A stretch of DNA of 64,000 bases from DATGPD01 sp041398565 (GTDB lineage Bacteria > Planctomycetota > UBA1135 > UBA2386). Where the stretch lies: NCBI GenBank assembly GCA_041398565.1, contig JAWKUN010000004.1:186001-250000 (forward strand), written 5' to 3'. A program made the translations under genes and the position numbers. The notes beneath the pieces are model-generated. The model ran no database searches. It was given only the letters and a program-made list of their open reading frames with translations, and was not told where the DNA came from. Positions 53,137 to 61,787 of the stretch are shown here, piece after piece; the first letter of the stretch is position 1, and each line of letters opens with the position of its first letter.

Positions 53137-54456
53137 TCAGGGGTAGATCCTGTAGAGCATGCGCGGGAAGGGGATGCACTCCCGCAGGTGCTCGACCCCG
53201 CAGATCCAGGCCAACGTGCGCTCGAGCCCGAGGCCGAAGCCACCGTGCGGCACCGAACCGAAGCGCCGCAGGTCCATGTACCACTGGAACGCATCCATGG
53301 GCAGGCCTTCGTGGGCCACGCGTGCCTCCAGGACGCCGAGGTCGTCCTCGCGCTGGGATCCGCCGATGAGTTCGCCGTAGCCCTCGCTGCCGATGAGGTC
53401 GACCCCGAGCGCCAGCTGCGGGTTGTCCGGGTCGCGCTTCATGTAGAAGGCCTTGATCGATGCCGGCCAGCGGTGGACGAACACGGGCCGATCGAAGCGG
53501 CTGCCCAGGAACGTCTCGTGCGGCGCGCCGAAGTCGTCGCCGTAGGTGAACGCCTCGCCGGCCTCCGCCAGCATGCGTGCCGCCTCGTCGTAGGTCAGGC
53601 GTGGATACGGGGTCCGGGACGCCGGCTCGAGCTTGGCGACGTCTCGTTCCAGGGTCTCGAGGTCCGACATGTTGCGTTCGAGCACACGGCGCACGAGGTA
53701 GCTCACGAAGTCCTCCGCGAGCGCCATGACGTCCTCGAGGTCATAGAACGCTGCCTCGGGTTCGATCATCCAGAACTCGGTGAGGTGCCGGCGAGTCTTG
53801 CTCTTCTCGGCCCGAAAGGTCGGCCCGAAGGTGTAGACCTTGCCCATCGCCATGGCGCTCGCTTCGGCGTAGAGCTGACCCGACTGCGTCAGGAACGCCT
53901 TGTCGTCGAAGTACTCGACCTCGAACAGGGTCGTGGTGCCTTCGACCGCGTTGGGCGTGAACATCGGCGAGTCCACGCAGGCAAAGTCGCGCTCGTAGAA
54001 GAAGTCGCGCACGGCTTTCACCACCTCGTTGCGCACGCGCAGGATCGCGGATTGCTTGCGCGATCGCAGCCACAGGTGGCGGTGCTCCATCAAGAAGGCG
54101 GTGCCGTGTTCCTTGGGAGTGATGGGATACGGCTGTGCCAGTTGCACGAGGGCCAGCCGCTTGACGTCGATCTCGTAGCCGCCGGGAGCTCGCTCGTCGC
54201 GACGCACGTTGCCGATCACGCGGATGCTGGACTCCTGCGACAGCTGGCGCGCCACTTCGAAGTCGCTCTCGGCGACGTTGTCACGAAAGACCACGGCCTG
54301 CACCGTGCCGCTGCCGTCGCGAATCTGCAGGAAGTGCAACTTGCCCTTGCTGCGGATGTTGTAGAGCCACCCCTGTACGAGGACATCACGTCCTTCGTGC
54401 TCGGACAGGCGTCGAACGGACACGGCACGATGGCCTTCGAAGACTTGTTCGGTCAT
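53137..54456 (-). CDS. asnS: Asparagine--tRNA ligase
   Basis: 439 residues, ATG 54456. N-terminal OB-fold (VLVQGWLYNIRSKGKLHFLQ), motif 1 region VRNEVVKAVRDFFYERDF, VEGTTTLFEVEYFDDKAFLT, motif 2 FGPTFRAEKSKTRRHLTEFW, and motif 3 GGFGLGLERTLAWICG. The RHLTEFWMIEPE and AEKSKTRRH forms identify AsnRS rather than AspRS. Charges tRNA(Asn) with asparagine in the cytoplasm. Together with aspS in the same window it implies direct Asn-tRNA synthesis. Stops 25 bp from the convergent gene. Confidence 0.97.
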   Translation of the reverse strand: MTEQVFEGHRAVSVRRLSEHEGRDVLVQGWLYNIRSKGKLHFLQIRDGSGTVQAVVFRDNVAESDFEVARQLSQESSIRVIGNVRRDERAPGGYEIDVKRLALVQLAQPYPITPKEHGTAFLMEHRHLWLRSRKQSAILRVRNEVVKAVRDFFYERDFACVDSPMFTPNAVEGTTTLFEVEYFDDKAFLTQSGQLYAEASAMAMGKVYTFGPTFRAEKSKTRRHLTEFWMIEPEAAFYDLEDVMALAEDFVSYLVRRVLERNMSDLETLERDVAKLEPASRTPYPRLTYDEAARMLAEAGEAFTYGDDFGAPHETFLGSRFDRPVFVHRWPASIKAFYMKRDPDNPQLALGVDLIGSEGYGELIGGSQREDDLGVLEARVAHEGLPMDAFQWYMDLRRFGSVPHGGFGLGLERTLAWICGVEHLRECIPFPRMLYRIYP

Positions 54457-54526
54457 GAGTCCAGCCAGGAAAGAAGAGGGCGATCCGGCGGCACGGAGGC
54501 GATGCGCGCTCGGCGATGCGCGCCGG

Positions 54527-55060
54527 TCACGGGAAGGCCTGCGTGACGCTCTGCATCTGAACGTCGACGACGCTGCCGTTGTGCGTCACCACCTTGCCCT
54601 TGTAGCCGACCAGGTTGCGCTCGCACTCGACGACCACTTCCGTGCGGTCGTCGAGGGTGGCGCTCGTGAGGTCGCTGAGCAGGCGGACGTTGCCGTACCC
54701 CATCGACATCAAGGTGACCGCCACCGCATCGCGGATCCGTTGCCCCGGCGACGCATCGGCCGTCACCGCGCTGGTCACGACCGGGGTCGACGGCGGTTCC
54801 GAGCGGCGCAGCGCCCGCTCCAGGCGGATCTGGCCCTCCGCCAGCGCCACGAGGTCCTCGTGCAGCTGAGCCAAGCCCTGCTCGGCTCGGTCCAGCCGCA
54901 CGCGCTCGAGGCTCTGGGCGACTCGCTCGAGCCGTTCGTTCAGCGCCTTCAGCCCCGAGATCTCCCGTAGATAGCGCTCGAACCGCAGCAAGCGCAGGTG
55001 CACGAGCATGTAGGCGACGAGCAACCCGGTGAAGAAGAGGCTGAACTGCAGAGTCGTCAT
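54527..55060 (-). CDS. Hypothetical single-pass membrane protein with coiled coil
   Basis: 177 residues, ATG 55060. Residues 4-22 form a membrane anchor (LQFSLFFTGLLVAYMLVHL), followed by a heptad-patterned helix to ~80 (LKALNERLERVAQSLERVRL) and a C-terminal mixed domain (~110-177) with VVVECERNLVGYKGKVVTHN. No family recognised. 70 bp upstream of asnS on the same strand. Confidence 0.68.
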   Translation of the reverse strand: MTTLQFSLFFTGLLVAYMLVHLRLLRFERYLREISGLKALNERLERVAQSLERVRLDRAEQGLAQLHEDLVALAEGQIRLERALRRSEPPSTPVVTSAVTADASPGQRIRDAVAVTLMSMGYGNVRLLSDLTSATLDDRTEVVVECERNLVGYKGKVVTHNGSVVDVQMQSVTQAFP

Positions 55061-55166
55061 GGGCAGGGCACCGGCGGGTCGGAGTCTAGCCCGGACGGGC
55101 TGGCCTTCCACGACGGCGCCGAAAGCGTCGGCCGGCGTGAACGGAGGCGGGATGCGGCCCGCGCGC

Positions 55167-56093
55167 TCATTCGTGCCGGAACCACGCGTCGAGGCCTGCC
55201 CGCAGGTCGGACGGCACGGCGGCGCCGCCCGCCACGCAGGCCGCGAGCCAAGCGCTGGACAAGTCGGCGCGGCCGGCCGCCAGCGCGGCACGCAGCTGCG
55301 CGGCCAGCTCGGCGGGAGTCGGAGCGACGGGCGCCACCTCTGCCTGCGACAGCTCCGGAAAGGACACCCCGGCCTCGCTCTCGACGCGCACCGTGACCCT
55401 GCCGTCGGGCGCACTCCCCTGCACGATCTCCGCGTCGACGGACGCGTCGCCGACCCGCGCGGTCACGCGACGGCGAGGCGCCAGCGGAGCGCCGCCGGAG
55501 CGTTCCAATGTCGCGGGAATGGCGACCGCGTGCATGCGGGGCCAGCGGCGTTCGAACACGAACTCGCGCAGGCTGACGTCGACCTGCGGGTGCAGGTCCT
55601 GGGTCAGGCGTCCGACGCGCAGCGCCGCCGCCGGCGCGTTCCCGGCCTCGATGTCGACCTCGAGCCGCCGCAGCGCCTGGTCGAGGGCCTCGTGCACTTC
55701 CTGGTCGAGGATGGCGAGCTGCGTGGCGCTCCCCGGGCCCTGACGGTCTCGGCGCAACTCGTCCAGCCCCCGCAGGGCCACGGAGAGCAGCTCGCGCTCG
55801 ACATCGGTGCGCACGGACGCGAGCCGTCCGAACCAGCGATCCTGCTCCTGCAGCCGCTCGCTGTCGTCGCGCGTCAAACCGGGGCTCGGCGCCGCCGTCA
55901 TCGTCGTGGCAGGCTGCGGCAATGCCTGCGCGTCGAGCTGTCGCCGCCCAGGAGCCGGGGGAGGCGAGCCGCCCTGGCCGCTCGTCCGCCGACCGACACG
56001 CAGCCCGTCCCCACCCACCCACAACAGTGCCACCAGCAATACCAGCGCCCCGGCCCACCGGCGTTTGGTCCGCCTGCCTCGCCGCTGCCTCAT
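55167..56093 (-). CDS. Hypothetical exported or membrane-anchored protein
   Basis: 308 residues from ATG 56093. Starts MRQRRGRRTKRRW, then membrane segment AGALVLLVALLWVGGDG. Later helices (TRDDSERLQEQDRWFGRL; ILDQEVHEALDQALRRLEVD) and two strand-rich blocks (RVTARVGDASVDAEIVQG). The open frame extends to 56246 but that piece is Arg-rich and unlikely to be coding. Function unknown. Same strand as 54527 and 56290, with gaps of 106 and 196 bp. Confidence 0.65.
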   Translation of the reverse strand: MRQRRGRRTKRRWAGALVLLVALLWVGGDGLRVGRRTSGQGGSPPPAPGRRQLDAQALPQPATTMTAAPSPGLTRDDSERLQEQDRWFGRLASVRTDVERELLSVALRGLDELRRDRQGPGSATQLAILDQEVHEALDQALRRLEVDIEAGNAPAAALRVGRLTQDLHPQVDVSLREFVFERRWPRMHAVAIPATLERSGGAPLAPRRRVTARVGDASVDAEIVQGSAPDGRVTVRVESEAGVSFPELSQAEVAPVAPTPAELAAQLRAALAAGRADLSSAWLAACVAGGAAVPSDLRAGLDAWFRHE

Positions 56094-56289
56094 CGGCCTG
56101 CCGTGTCCCCCGCCCTGGAGTCCGCTGCCTGCAGCCGATCGCCCCGTCGACGCTCGACTCGGCTGGGCCAGCGCCGATCTCCCCAAGACCAGGTCTGCCG
56201 AGCGCCGCCGCGCCCTGCGGCGGCGGCGACCTTTCCCAGCGCCCACGCGTCGCGACGGGCGTTGCCGCCGGGAAAGCTCCCAAGACGGC

Positions 56290-57183
56290 TCACTGTCCGC
56301 GGATCAGATCCCGCCACGTCTCGGCCCGCGGATCGTTCGGAAAGTTGTCCACCAGCCAACGCAGGTGCGCATTCCGCCCGGCGACGTCACCCGTGCGGTC
56401 GTGGGCGATGACGGCAGCCAGGCGCGCCGGCTGCGATGCGGAGACCTTCTCGAGTACTCGCTGGATGGTCGTCCTACCTCGCTGACGGATCGTTTCGTCC
56501 GCCGACAAGGCATCGGCCGCCGCCAGCGCAGCGTCGAGTTCGAGAATCTCCTTGCCTTGCCCCTGCAGGCTGCGGGCGCGCGCCACTTGCCCTTCGTTCT
56601 CCGGGTCGAAGTCCGCGAGCGCCTGCATCACCTTCGTCTCGATCGCATCGGGCGCATCCGCCGCCAAGCGCGCGACGACGGCCGCCGTCTGGTCACGATC
56701 GCCGATGCGCGTAGCACATTGCCAAGCCAGCAAACCGGCCTCGATCCGACCGGTCGACTGGTAGTCCTCGAACGCCAACTTCGATGCACGCGCCGCATCG
56801 TCGATGCGCCCGCCGATGGCGTGCCGCAGCGCCAACGCCTGCGCCCGCAGCCAGCCGTCTTCGGAGCTGGGGGCCGCCACGTAGGCCGCCGCGTCGAGGG
56901 CCTCGAGCGCTTGGTCCGGCAGTCGCAACGCCAGGGCGAGGCGCGCGCGCGCACGTCGCAGCTCGGGATCACGGTCGACCTTGGCCAGGTGCTCGAGGTC
57001 ACGGTCGGCCTGCACCAGACCACCACGGTCCAGCGGATCCCTGGCCAGCTCGACCTCCACCACGGACAGCAACTTGGCACGGGCCGCGGCGGCGGAACGC
57101 GCTTGCTGCCACCACACGCCCCCACCCGCGCCCGCCAGCACGACGACGAAGGCACCCGCGACCAGCCAGCTGCGCGATGCCAT
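56290..57183 (-). CDS. Membrane-anchored TPR-like protein, coupled to the phosphatase gene
   Basis: 297 residues, ATG 57183. N-terminal anchor SWLVAGAFVVVLAGAGGGVWW, then helical pairs consistent with TPRs (ARARLALALRLPDQALEALDAA, quoted in part: LALRLPDQALEALDAA; VARLAADAPDAIETKVMQAL). Its ATG overlaps the phosphatase stop by one base (TGATG), so translation is coupled and the two probably act together. No enzymatic motif. May scaffold or receive signals from the phosphatase. Confidence 0.78.
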   Translation of the reverse strand: MASRSWLVAGAFVVVLAGAGGGVWWQQARSAAAARAKLLSVVEVELARDPLDRGGLVQADRDLEHLAKVDRDPELRRARARLALALRLPDQALEALDAAAYVAAPSSEDGWLRAQALALRHAIGGRIDDAARASKLAFEDYQSTGRIEAGLLAWQCATRIGDRDQTAAVVARLAADAPDAIETKVMQALADFDPENEGQVARARSLQGQGKEILELDAALAAADALSADETIRQRGRTTIQRVLEKVSASQPARLAAVIAHDRTGDVAGRNAHLRWLVDNFPNDPRAETWRDLIRGQ

Positions 57184-58523
57184 CAAAGCACCTTGATCGC
57201 GATCATCGTGACGTCGTCGTCCTGGGTGCAGGTACCGCAGTGCGCGTCGAGGGCTGCCTGGACGTGGGCCACGACCTCGCGAGCCGTGCCGGACGACGCC
57301 TCGGCCAGCACTCGGTGCACGCGTTCGGATCCGAACAGCTCGCGTTCCTGGTTCATGGTCTCGTCCACCCCGTCGGTGCGCAGGAACAGCAGATCGCCGG
57401 GCTCGATGGCGATCGGCCCTGCGACCGGGTAGTCCTGGCCACCCACCACCCCGAGGACCATCCCGGTGCGCTCGTATTCGCGCACCACGCCGTTGCGAGC
57501 CAAGACCAGCCCGGGGTGGCCAGCGTTGACGTAGTGCAGATGCCGGCGCTCGGGGTCGAGCGCCACCAGCAGCATGCTGAGGAAGTGTCCGTCTTCGGAT
57601 CGTTCGAGCAGACGGTCGTTGAGGCGCGGCGTGACCGCAGCCAGGTCCTGGATGAGCTCCAGATACGTGCGCAGGGCAGCCTGGAAGGCGTGCGTGAGCA
57701 GGGATGCCCCGATGCCGTGTCCGGTGGCGTCGGCGATCGCCACGAACAGACGACCATCGTCCTGGGACACCACATCGTACGTGTCGCCACTCGTCTGGTC
57801 GCACGCCGAGAAATGCAGGGCGAAGTCGACGCCCCGCAAGTCACTCGGCACTTCCGTGAGCAGGTGGCGCTGGATCTGGCGTGCCAGTTCGATCTCGCGC
57901 TGCAGCCGGACCTTCTCCAGCGAGTCGCGGTACAGTCGCGCGTTCTCGACCGCGATGGCGATCTGCGCCGACAGCGCGCCGAACAGCGCCAGGTCGCGCC
58001 CCGAGAACTCCCGGCGCTGGGCCTTCGAGTCGACGTAGATCACGCCCAGCGTGCGGCCTCGGGAGACCAGGGGCGCACACATCACGGCGCGCAGCTTGAG
58101 GTCGAAGACCGACTGTCCGAGCTCGAGGGCTTCCTGATCGGAGCGCACCACCGAGCGCACCGCTTGGCCCTCGGCCAGGCAGCGAGCGACCATCGACCGG
58201 CTGTACTGGAGGTCGCCGTCGATTGCTTGGCCGCGGTTGCCCCGCGCGATGCGGATCTCCAGGTCGCGGCCGTCCTCGCCGAGCAGGACCAAGGCGCGCT
58301 CGGCGTCGGTCACCTGGATCGACTTCCGGGCGATGCGGTCCAGCACGTCGTCGAGCTCCATCCCCGACGTGACCTCGGCAATGCTCTCCAGGAGGATCTG
58401 CATCGAAGCCTGGTCTTCGCGCGGGTTGCCGGTGAGCAAGCCCTCCTGTGCCTCCGGCGACGACCCGCCGTCGGGAGAGGACCCGTCGGCCGGTTCACGA
58501 CCCCAGAAGATGAAGCGCTTCAT
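57183..58523 (-). CDS. GAF-domain PP2C phosphatase (RsbU/SpoIIE type)
   Basis: 446 residues, ATG 58523. GAF domain ~45-190 (ILLESIAEVTSGMELDDVLD, then LRAVMCAPLVSRGRTLGVIY), a signalling helix ELARQIQRHLLTEVPSDLRG (typical RsbU linker), and a PP2C domain ~235-445 with SGDTYDVV, LFVAIADATGHGIGASLL, YVNAGHPGLVL and TDGVDETMN. In this family the phosphatase removes phosphate from a STAS-domain antagonist. A STAS gene lies divergently 97 bp away. Both metal-site Asp clusters are present, so it should be active. Confidence 0.93.
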   Translation of the reverse strand: MKRFIFWGREPADGSSPDGGSSPEAQEGLLTGNPREDQASMQILLESIAEVTSGMELDDVLDRIARKSIQVTDAERALVLLGEDGRDLEIRIARGNRGQAIDGDLQYSRSMVARCLAEGQAVRSVVRSDQEALELGQSVFDLKLRAVMCAPLVSRGRTLGVIYVDSKAQRREFSGRDLALFGALSAQIAIAVENARLYRDSLEKVRLQREIELARQIQRHLLTEVPSDLRGVDFALHFSACDQTSGDTYDVVSQDDGRLFVAIADATGHGIGASLLTHAFQAALRTYLELIQDLAAVTPRLNDRLLERSEDGHFLSMLLVALDPERRHLHYVNAGHPGLVLARNGVVREYERTGMVLGVVGGQDYPVAGPIAIEPGDLLFLRTDGVDETMNQERELFGSERVHRVLAEASSGTAREVVAHVQAALDAHCGTCTQDDDVTMIAIKVL

Positions 58524-58620
58524 GCCAGTCGACCCACTCTAACCCTTTGCGCCCAACAGATGGATCAGCCAAAATCCACGAGCTCCAGGCGGCGGCCGCT
58601 GCCCGGCTTCGAGGCTGCGC

Positions 58621-59421
58621 ATGAAGATCGACAAATCCATCTACGACGACTACGCCACCCTCACCCTGAAGGGGGAGTTCGACACCTTCTACTGCCCGAA
58701 GCTCCAGGAGGAGGTCGACAGCTTGATCGCGAGCGGAATCGCGCACGTGATCTTGAACCTGCGGCTGGTCAAGTTCATCAACTCGACCGCCCTGGGAGCC
58801 ATCATCAAGGCCTACAAGCGCTGTCAGGCCGAGGGCGGTCAGCTGGTGATCTCGCAGCCTTCGTCGTTCGCGCGTGACATCATCAACAAGCTGGGCATCA
58901 GCAAGCTGGTGCCGATGTTCGACGACGACGAAGAAGCTCGCAGCAAGGTGGTCGACGACATGGGTAGCGCGACTGCGGCGAGTGCGGCGGCGCCCCCCCT
59001 CGAAGAGGGGAAGGTGCTGATCACCTTCCCCGACGAGGTGCGCGGCCTGCAGTCCAAGCCCAACCAGCGCCGCTTCGTCAGCAGCACCCAGCGCACCATC
59101 GTCGGCACCATGCTCAATGTCGACGCCGAGCGCCTGCAGTTCTCCTGGTCCGGCGCCAAGAACGGACTCAACGCCGATCAGGCCAGCCAGCTGTTCGTGA
59201 AGGGCAGCGGGGTCACCGCCAAGTTCCAGGTCAAGTTGTTCAAGAAGGGCTTCTTCGAGCTCGACTGCAACGTGACCGACTGCAGCCGCATGGACGACGA
59301 GACCGTGAAGGTGACACTCGGCTACGACGAGCTGTCGACTTCGGATGCGGCCGCTCTCCAGCAATTCGCGGAGGACATGGAGTTCCTCAAGCGCCAGATC
59401 CCCGACCCGCCCAAGAGCTGA
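58621..59421 (+). CDS. STAS-domain (anti-sigma antagonist-like) protein with second domain
   Basis: 266 residues, ATG 58621. STAS ~1-105: LTLKGEFDTFYCPKLQEEVD, HVILNLRLVKFINSTALGAI, where the Ser of NSTALG fits the phosphorylation site. Residues ~130-240 resemble a PilZ-like or other small beta-barrel (KPNQRRFVSSTQRTIVGTML, FFELDCNVTDCSRMDDETVK); this second part is not certain. Divergent from the RsbU-type phosphatase, which may dephosphorylate it in a partner switch. No RsbW-like kinase gene is in the window. Confidence 0.83.
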   Translation: MKIDKSIYDDYATLTLKGEFDTFYCPKLQEEVDSLIASGIAHVILNLRLVKFINSTALGAIIKAYKRCQAEGGQLVISQPSSFARDIINKLGISKLVPMFDDDEEARSKVVDDMGSATAASAAAPPLEEGKVLITFPDEVRGLQSKPNQRRFVSSTQRTIVGTMLNVDAERLQFSWSGAKNGLNADQASQLFVKGSGVTAKFQVKLFKKGFFELDCNVTDCSRMDDETVKVTLGYDELSTSDAAALQQFAEDMEFLKRQIPDPPKS

Positions 59422-59757
59422 CCGAGAGGCGCAGGGTCCGCCCCAGACCCGCTCGGTCGCGACCCAGCAACGAGCAGACGAGAGGACCTCAGGGAGACGA
59501 GGGCAACAGGGCCGTCGCGCAAGTCAGCGCGGCGGCGAGCCGCGACAGACGGTTCGACGATGTCCGCCTTCCGACGGGAACCGCTCTCGACTCGTCGTTG
59601 CGGCAGGCTCGGTGACAAGAGACCAGCCGTGGCAGCTGGGTGACAGGGCAGCTGGGTGACAGGGTAGCCGGCTGAAAGGGTAGCCGGGTGACAGTCCCGC
59701 GTGCCAGCCCAAGCGTGGGCCCGGCCGAGGCAGCCTGCCGGGCATCTGGCGGCGACA
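59422..59757. other. Intergenic region, no gene seen
   Basis: 336 bp between the STAS gene and the rpmH stop. It contains a 4 x 16-bp tandem repeat (59631-59694) and nothing convincingly coding on either strand. rnpA, the usual partner of rpmH, is not here. Confidence 0.55.
59631..59694 (+). repeat. Four tandem 16-bp units downstream of rpmH
   Basis: Units GGCAGCTGGGTGACAG, the same again, GGTAGCCGGCTGAAAG and GGTAGCCGGGTGACAG. The first two are identical; the others differ by a few bases. The array sits 63 bp past the rpmH stop on the transcript side, and lacks strong self-complementarity. Confidence 0.85.
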
Positions 59758-59895
59758 CTAGCCGACGCGGAAGTAGCCGCCGCTACGCTTGCGCTTGCGC
59801 TTGATGACCTTGCGCCCGCCGACCGTCTTCGAACGCGTGCGGAATCCGACCTTCTTGAGGCGCTTCAGCTTGGATCGGCGAACTTTCAGCTTCAT
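59758..59895 (-). CDS. rpmH: 50S ribosomal protein L34
   Basis: 45 residues, ATG 59895, too short for most gene lists. Sequence MKLKVRRSKLKRLKKVGF, then RTRSKTVGGRKVIKRKRK, matches the L34 pattern SKxKRxxxxGFRxRxxTxxGRxVIxxRRxKG with a longer N-terminus and SGGYFRVG at the end. Very basic, as expected. It normally neighbours rnpA and often the origin; here neither rnpA nor dnaA is adjacent. A TTGACT/TACCGT promoter lies just upstream. Confidence 0.92.
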   Translation of the reverse strand: MKLKVRRSKLKRLKKVGFRTRSKTVGGRKVIKRKRKRSGGYFRVG

Positions 59896-59918
59896 GGTGT
59901 CACGATCGAGGGCCGGAG

Positions 59919-59947
59919 ACGGTAGCCAGCCGGCCCGGTCGAGTCAA
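59919..59947 (-). promoter_or_regulatory. Sigma-70-type promoter of rpmH
   Basis: On the minus strand TTGACT (59947-59942), 17-nt spacer, TACCGT (59924-59919), giving a start about 15-20 nt before the ATG at 59895. Good -35 and a reasonable -10 for a highly expressed gene. Confidence 0.65.
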
Positions 59948-59982
59948 ACACCAATCCACCGGCCGTTCCGCGGTGGAGACTC

Positions 59983-60007
59983 GCTCCATCCGCTGCGAGG
60001 CTGGAGC
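59983..60007 (+). repeat. Copy of dispersed short repeat (core CTCCATCCGCTGC)
   Basis: GCTCCATCCGCTGCGAGG then CTGGAGC. Here the ends GCTCCA and TGGAGC are complementary, so the copy can fold into a hairpin. Lies in the gap between rpmH and the pilB gene. Confidence 0.6.
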
Positions 60008-60067
60008 CAAGGCCGACAACCTCCGTCCCCCTAGCATCGCCATCGTCGGCCCTACCTGCGCGGCGCG

Positions 60068-60092
60068 CCCCTGCCTCGGGCTCTCGCAGGGG
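60068..60092 (-). terminator. Hairpin after the pilB gene
   Basis: CCCCTGC (60068-60074) pairs with GCAGGGG (60086-60092) around an 11-nt loop, 2 bp past the stop of the minus-strand PilB gene at 60095. No T-run; position supports a terminator. Confidence 0.5.
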
Positions 60093-60094
60093 GA

Positions 60095-61786
60095 CTATCC
60101 GTAAAGCGTCTCGCGCACGACCTCCTCGACGCTGGTGTCCCCGTCGAAGACCGCGCGCAGACCCGACTCCCGCAGGGTGCGCATGCCAGCCTCGCGCGCG
60201 GCCTGCGCCAGCGAGGCCGTGCTCTGGCCGTCCAAGATCATCTCCTTCAGGCGATCGTCGAGGACCATGATCTCGACGAGAGCCATCCGCCCCTTGTAAC
60301 CGCTGAAGTTGCAGGTCTCGCAGCCCTTGCCGTGCGCGAACTGCTTGCCGTCGACGTCTGACCGTGACAGGCTCAACTCGCGCAGCACGTCTTCGTTCGG
60401 CTGATAGTGGGTCTTGCACTCCCGGCAGATCCGACGCACCAGGCGCTGGGCCACGACGGCGTGCAGAGTCGCGGTGAGCAGGAACGGCTCGATGCCGATG
60501 TCGGTGATGCGGGTGATCGCGCTCGGAGCGTCGTTGGTGTGCAAGGTGGAAAAGACGAGGTGACCGGTGAGGCTGGCCTCGATGGCAGTCTGCGCCGTTT
60601 CACGATCGCGGATCTCGCCGACCAGGATCACGTCCGGATCCTGGCGCAAGATGGTGCGCAACACCGCCGCGTAGGTGACGCCGATGTCCTCGGCGACCGG
60701 AATCTGCACGATCCCCTCGAGGTCGTACTCGACCGGGTCCTCCACGGTGATGATCTTGACCGACTCCTGATTCGCTTCGTTCAACAACGCGTAGAGCGTC
60801 GTCGTCTTGCCGGATCCGGTCGGACCCGTCACGAGCACGATGCCGTGCGGTAGGTCGTTGAACGTCCGCAACGCCTTGCGCTCGCTCTCGGCGAACCCCA
60901 GGTTGTCGAGATCGAGCGCCACCACCGACCGGTCGAGCACGCGCATCACGCAAGACTCGCCGAACATCGTCGGCAAGGTCGACACGCGCAGGTCGACCGA
61001 CCGGCCCCCGACCGTCAGTTCGATGCGGCCGTCCTGGGGCAGGCGGTTCTCGGCGATGTCGAGGTCGGCCATGACCTTCACACGCGAGATCAGCGCCACG
61101 GCGAGGTGTGGCGGCGGCGCCTCCAGGTCGTAGAGGGCCCCGTCCACCCGGTAACGGATCTTGAAGTCGACTTCGAACGGCTCGAGGTGGATGTCGGACG
61201 CCTTGTCCCGGATCGCCTGGTAGAGGATGTAGTTGAGCAGCTTGACCACCGGAGCCGCCGACGCCATGGCGGCGCGGTCTTCCAGATCGAACTTGCCGCC
61301 CTGCTTGGCCAGCTCGGCGACCAGCTCCTTCATCTGGGCCTTGGCCTTGTCGGCGTCCTCGTGGTAGTGCTTCTCCAGCGCCGCCTGCAGGGCGCCGTCG
61401 TCGACGACGACACCCTTGATCTGCAGGCCGCTGGCAAACCCCAGATCGTGGAGCACGCTCGTGTTGAGGGGATCGCTGAGGCCGACGGTCATCTCGTTGC
61501 CGTGCAGCTGCAGCGGCACGACGCGAAACGCGCGCGCCGACGCGGCGTCCAGCCGCCGAATGGCCTCCGGCTGCGGCGGCTTGCTCGCCAGGTCCCAGAA
61601 CGGCAGGCCGGCTTGCTCCGCCAGAGCCAGCGACAGCTGGCTGCGGTCGATGTGCCCGAGCTGCATGAGGATCTCGCCGATTCGACCGCCCTTCTCACGT
61701 TGGACCGCGAGCGCCTCCTGCACCAGCCCCTCGTGCACGGCCCCCTGATCCTTGAGGATCTGCCCCAGCAGACGGCGCGGCGCCAC
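60095..61786 (-). CDS. pilB: Type IV pilus assembly / type II secretion ATPase (PilB/GspE)
   Basis: 563 residues. GTG 61786 is chosen because GGAGG lies 8 nt upstream; GTG 61795 overlaps the pilT end. N-terminal MshEN domains, then ATPase core: Walker A GPTGSGKTTTLYALL, Asp box ITVEDPVE, Walker B DVILVGEIRDRETAQ, His box GHLVFSTLHTNDA, and a zinc-binding tetracysteine (CRECKTHYQPN ... CETC). Drives pilin polymerisation. Follows pilT by one base and another GspE-type gene lies upstream of that. No N-terminal or catalytic defect seen. Confidence 0.93.
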   Translation of the reverse strand: MAPRRLLGQILKDQGAVHEGLVQEALAVQREKGGRIGEILMQLGHIDRSQLSLALAEQAGLPFWDLASKPPQPEAIRRLDAASARAFRVVPLQLHGNEMTVGLSDPLNTSVLHDLGFASGLQIKGVVVDDGALQAALEKHYHEDADKAKAQMKELVAELAKQGGKFDLEDRAAMASAAPVVKLLNYILYQAIRDKASDIHLEPFEVDFKIRYRVDGALYDLEAPPPHLAVALISRVKVMADLDIAENRLPQDGRIELTVGGRSVDLRVSTLPTMFGESCVMRVLDRSVVALDLDNLGFAESERKALRTFNDLPHGIVLVTGPTGSGKTTTLYALLNEANQESVKIITVEDPVEYDLEGIVQIPVAEDIGVTYAAVLRTILRQDPDVILVGEIRDRETAQTAIEASLTGHLVFSTLHTNDAPSAITRITDIGIEPFLLTATLHAVVAQRLVRRICRECKTHYQPNEDVLRELSLSRSDVDGKQFAHGKGCETCNFSGYKGRMALVEIMVLDDRLKEMILDGQSTASLAQAAREAGMRTLRESGLRAVFDGDTSVEEVVRETLYG

Positions 61787-61787
61787 C

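Noticed and set aside
59489..59758. Possible rnpA downstream of rpmH
   Set aside because: The reading frame lacks the RNR motif and basic composition of RnpA and is full of Ser/Pro/Thr from the tandem repeat.
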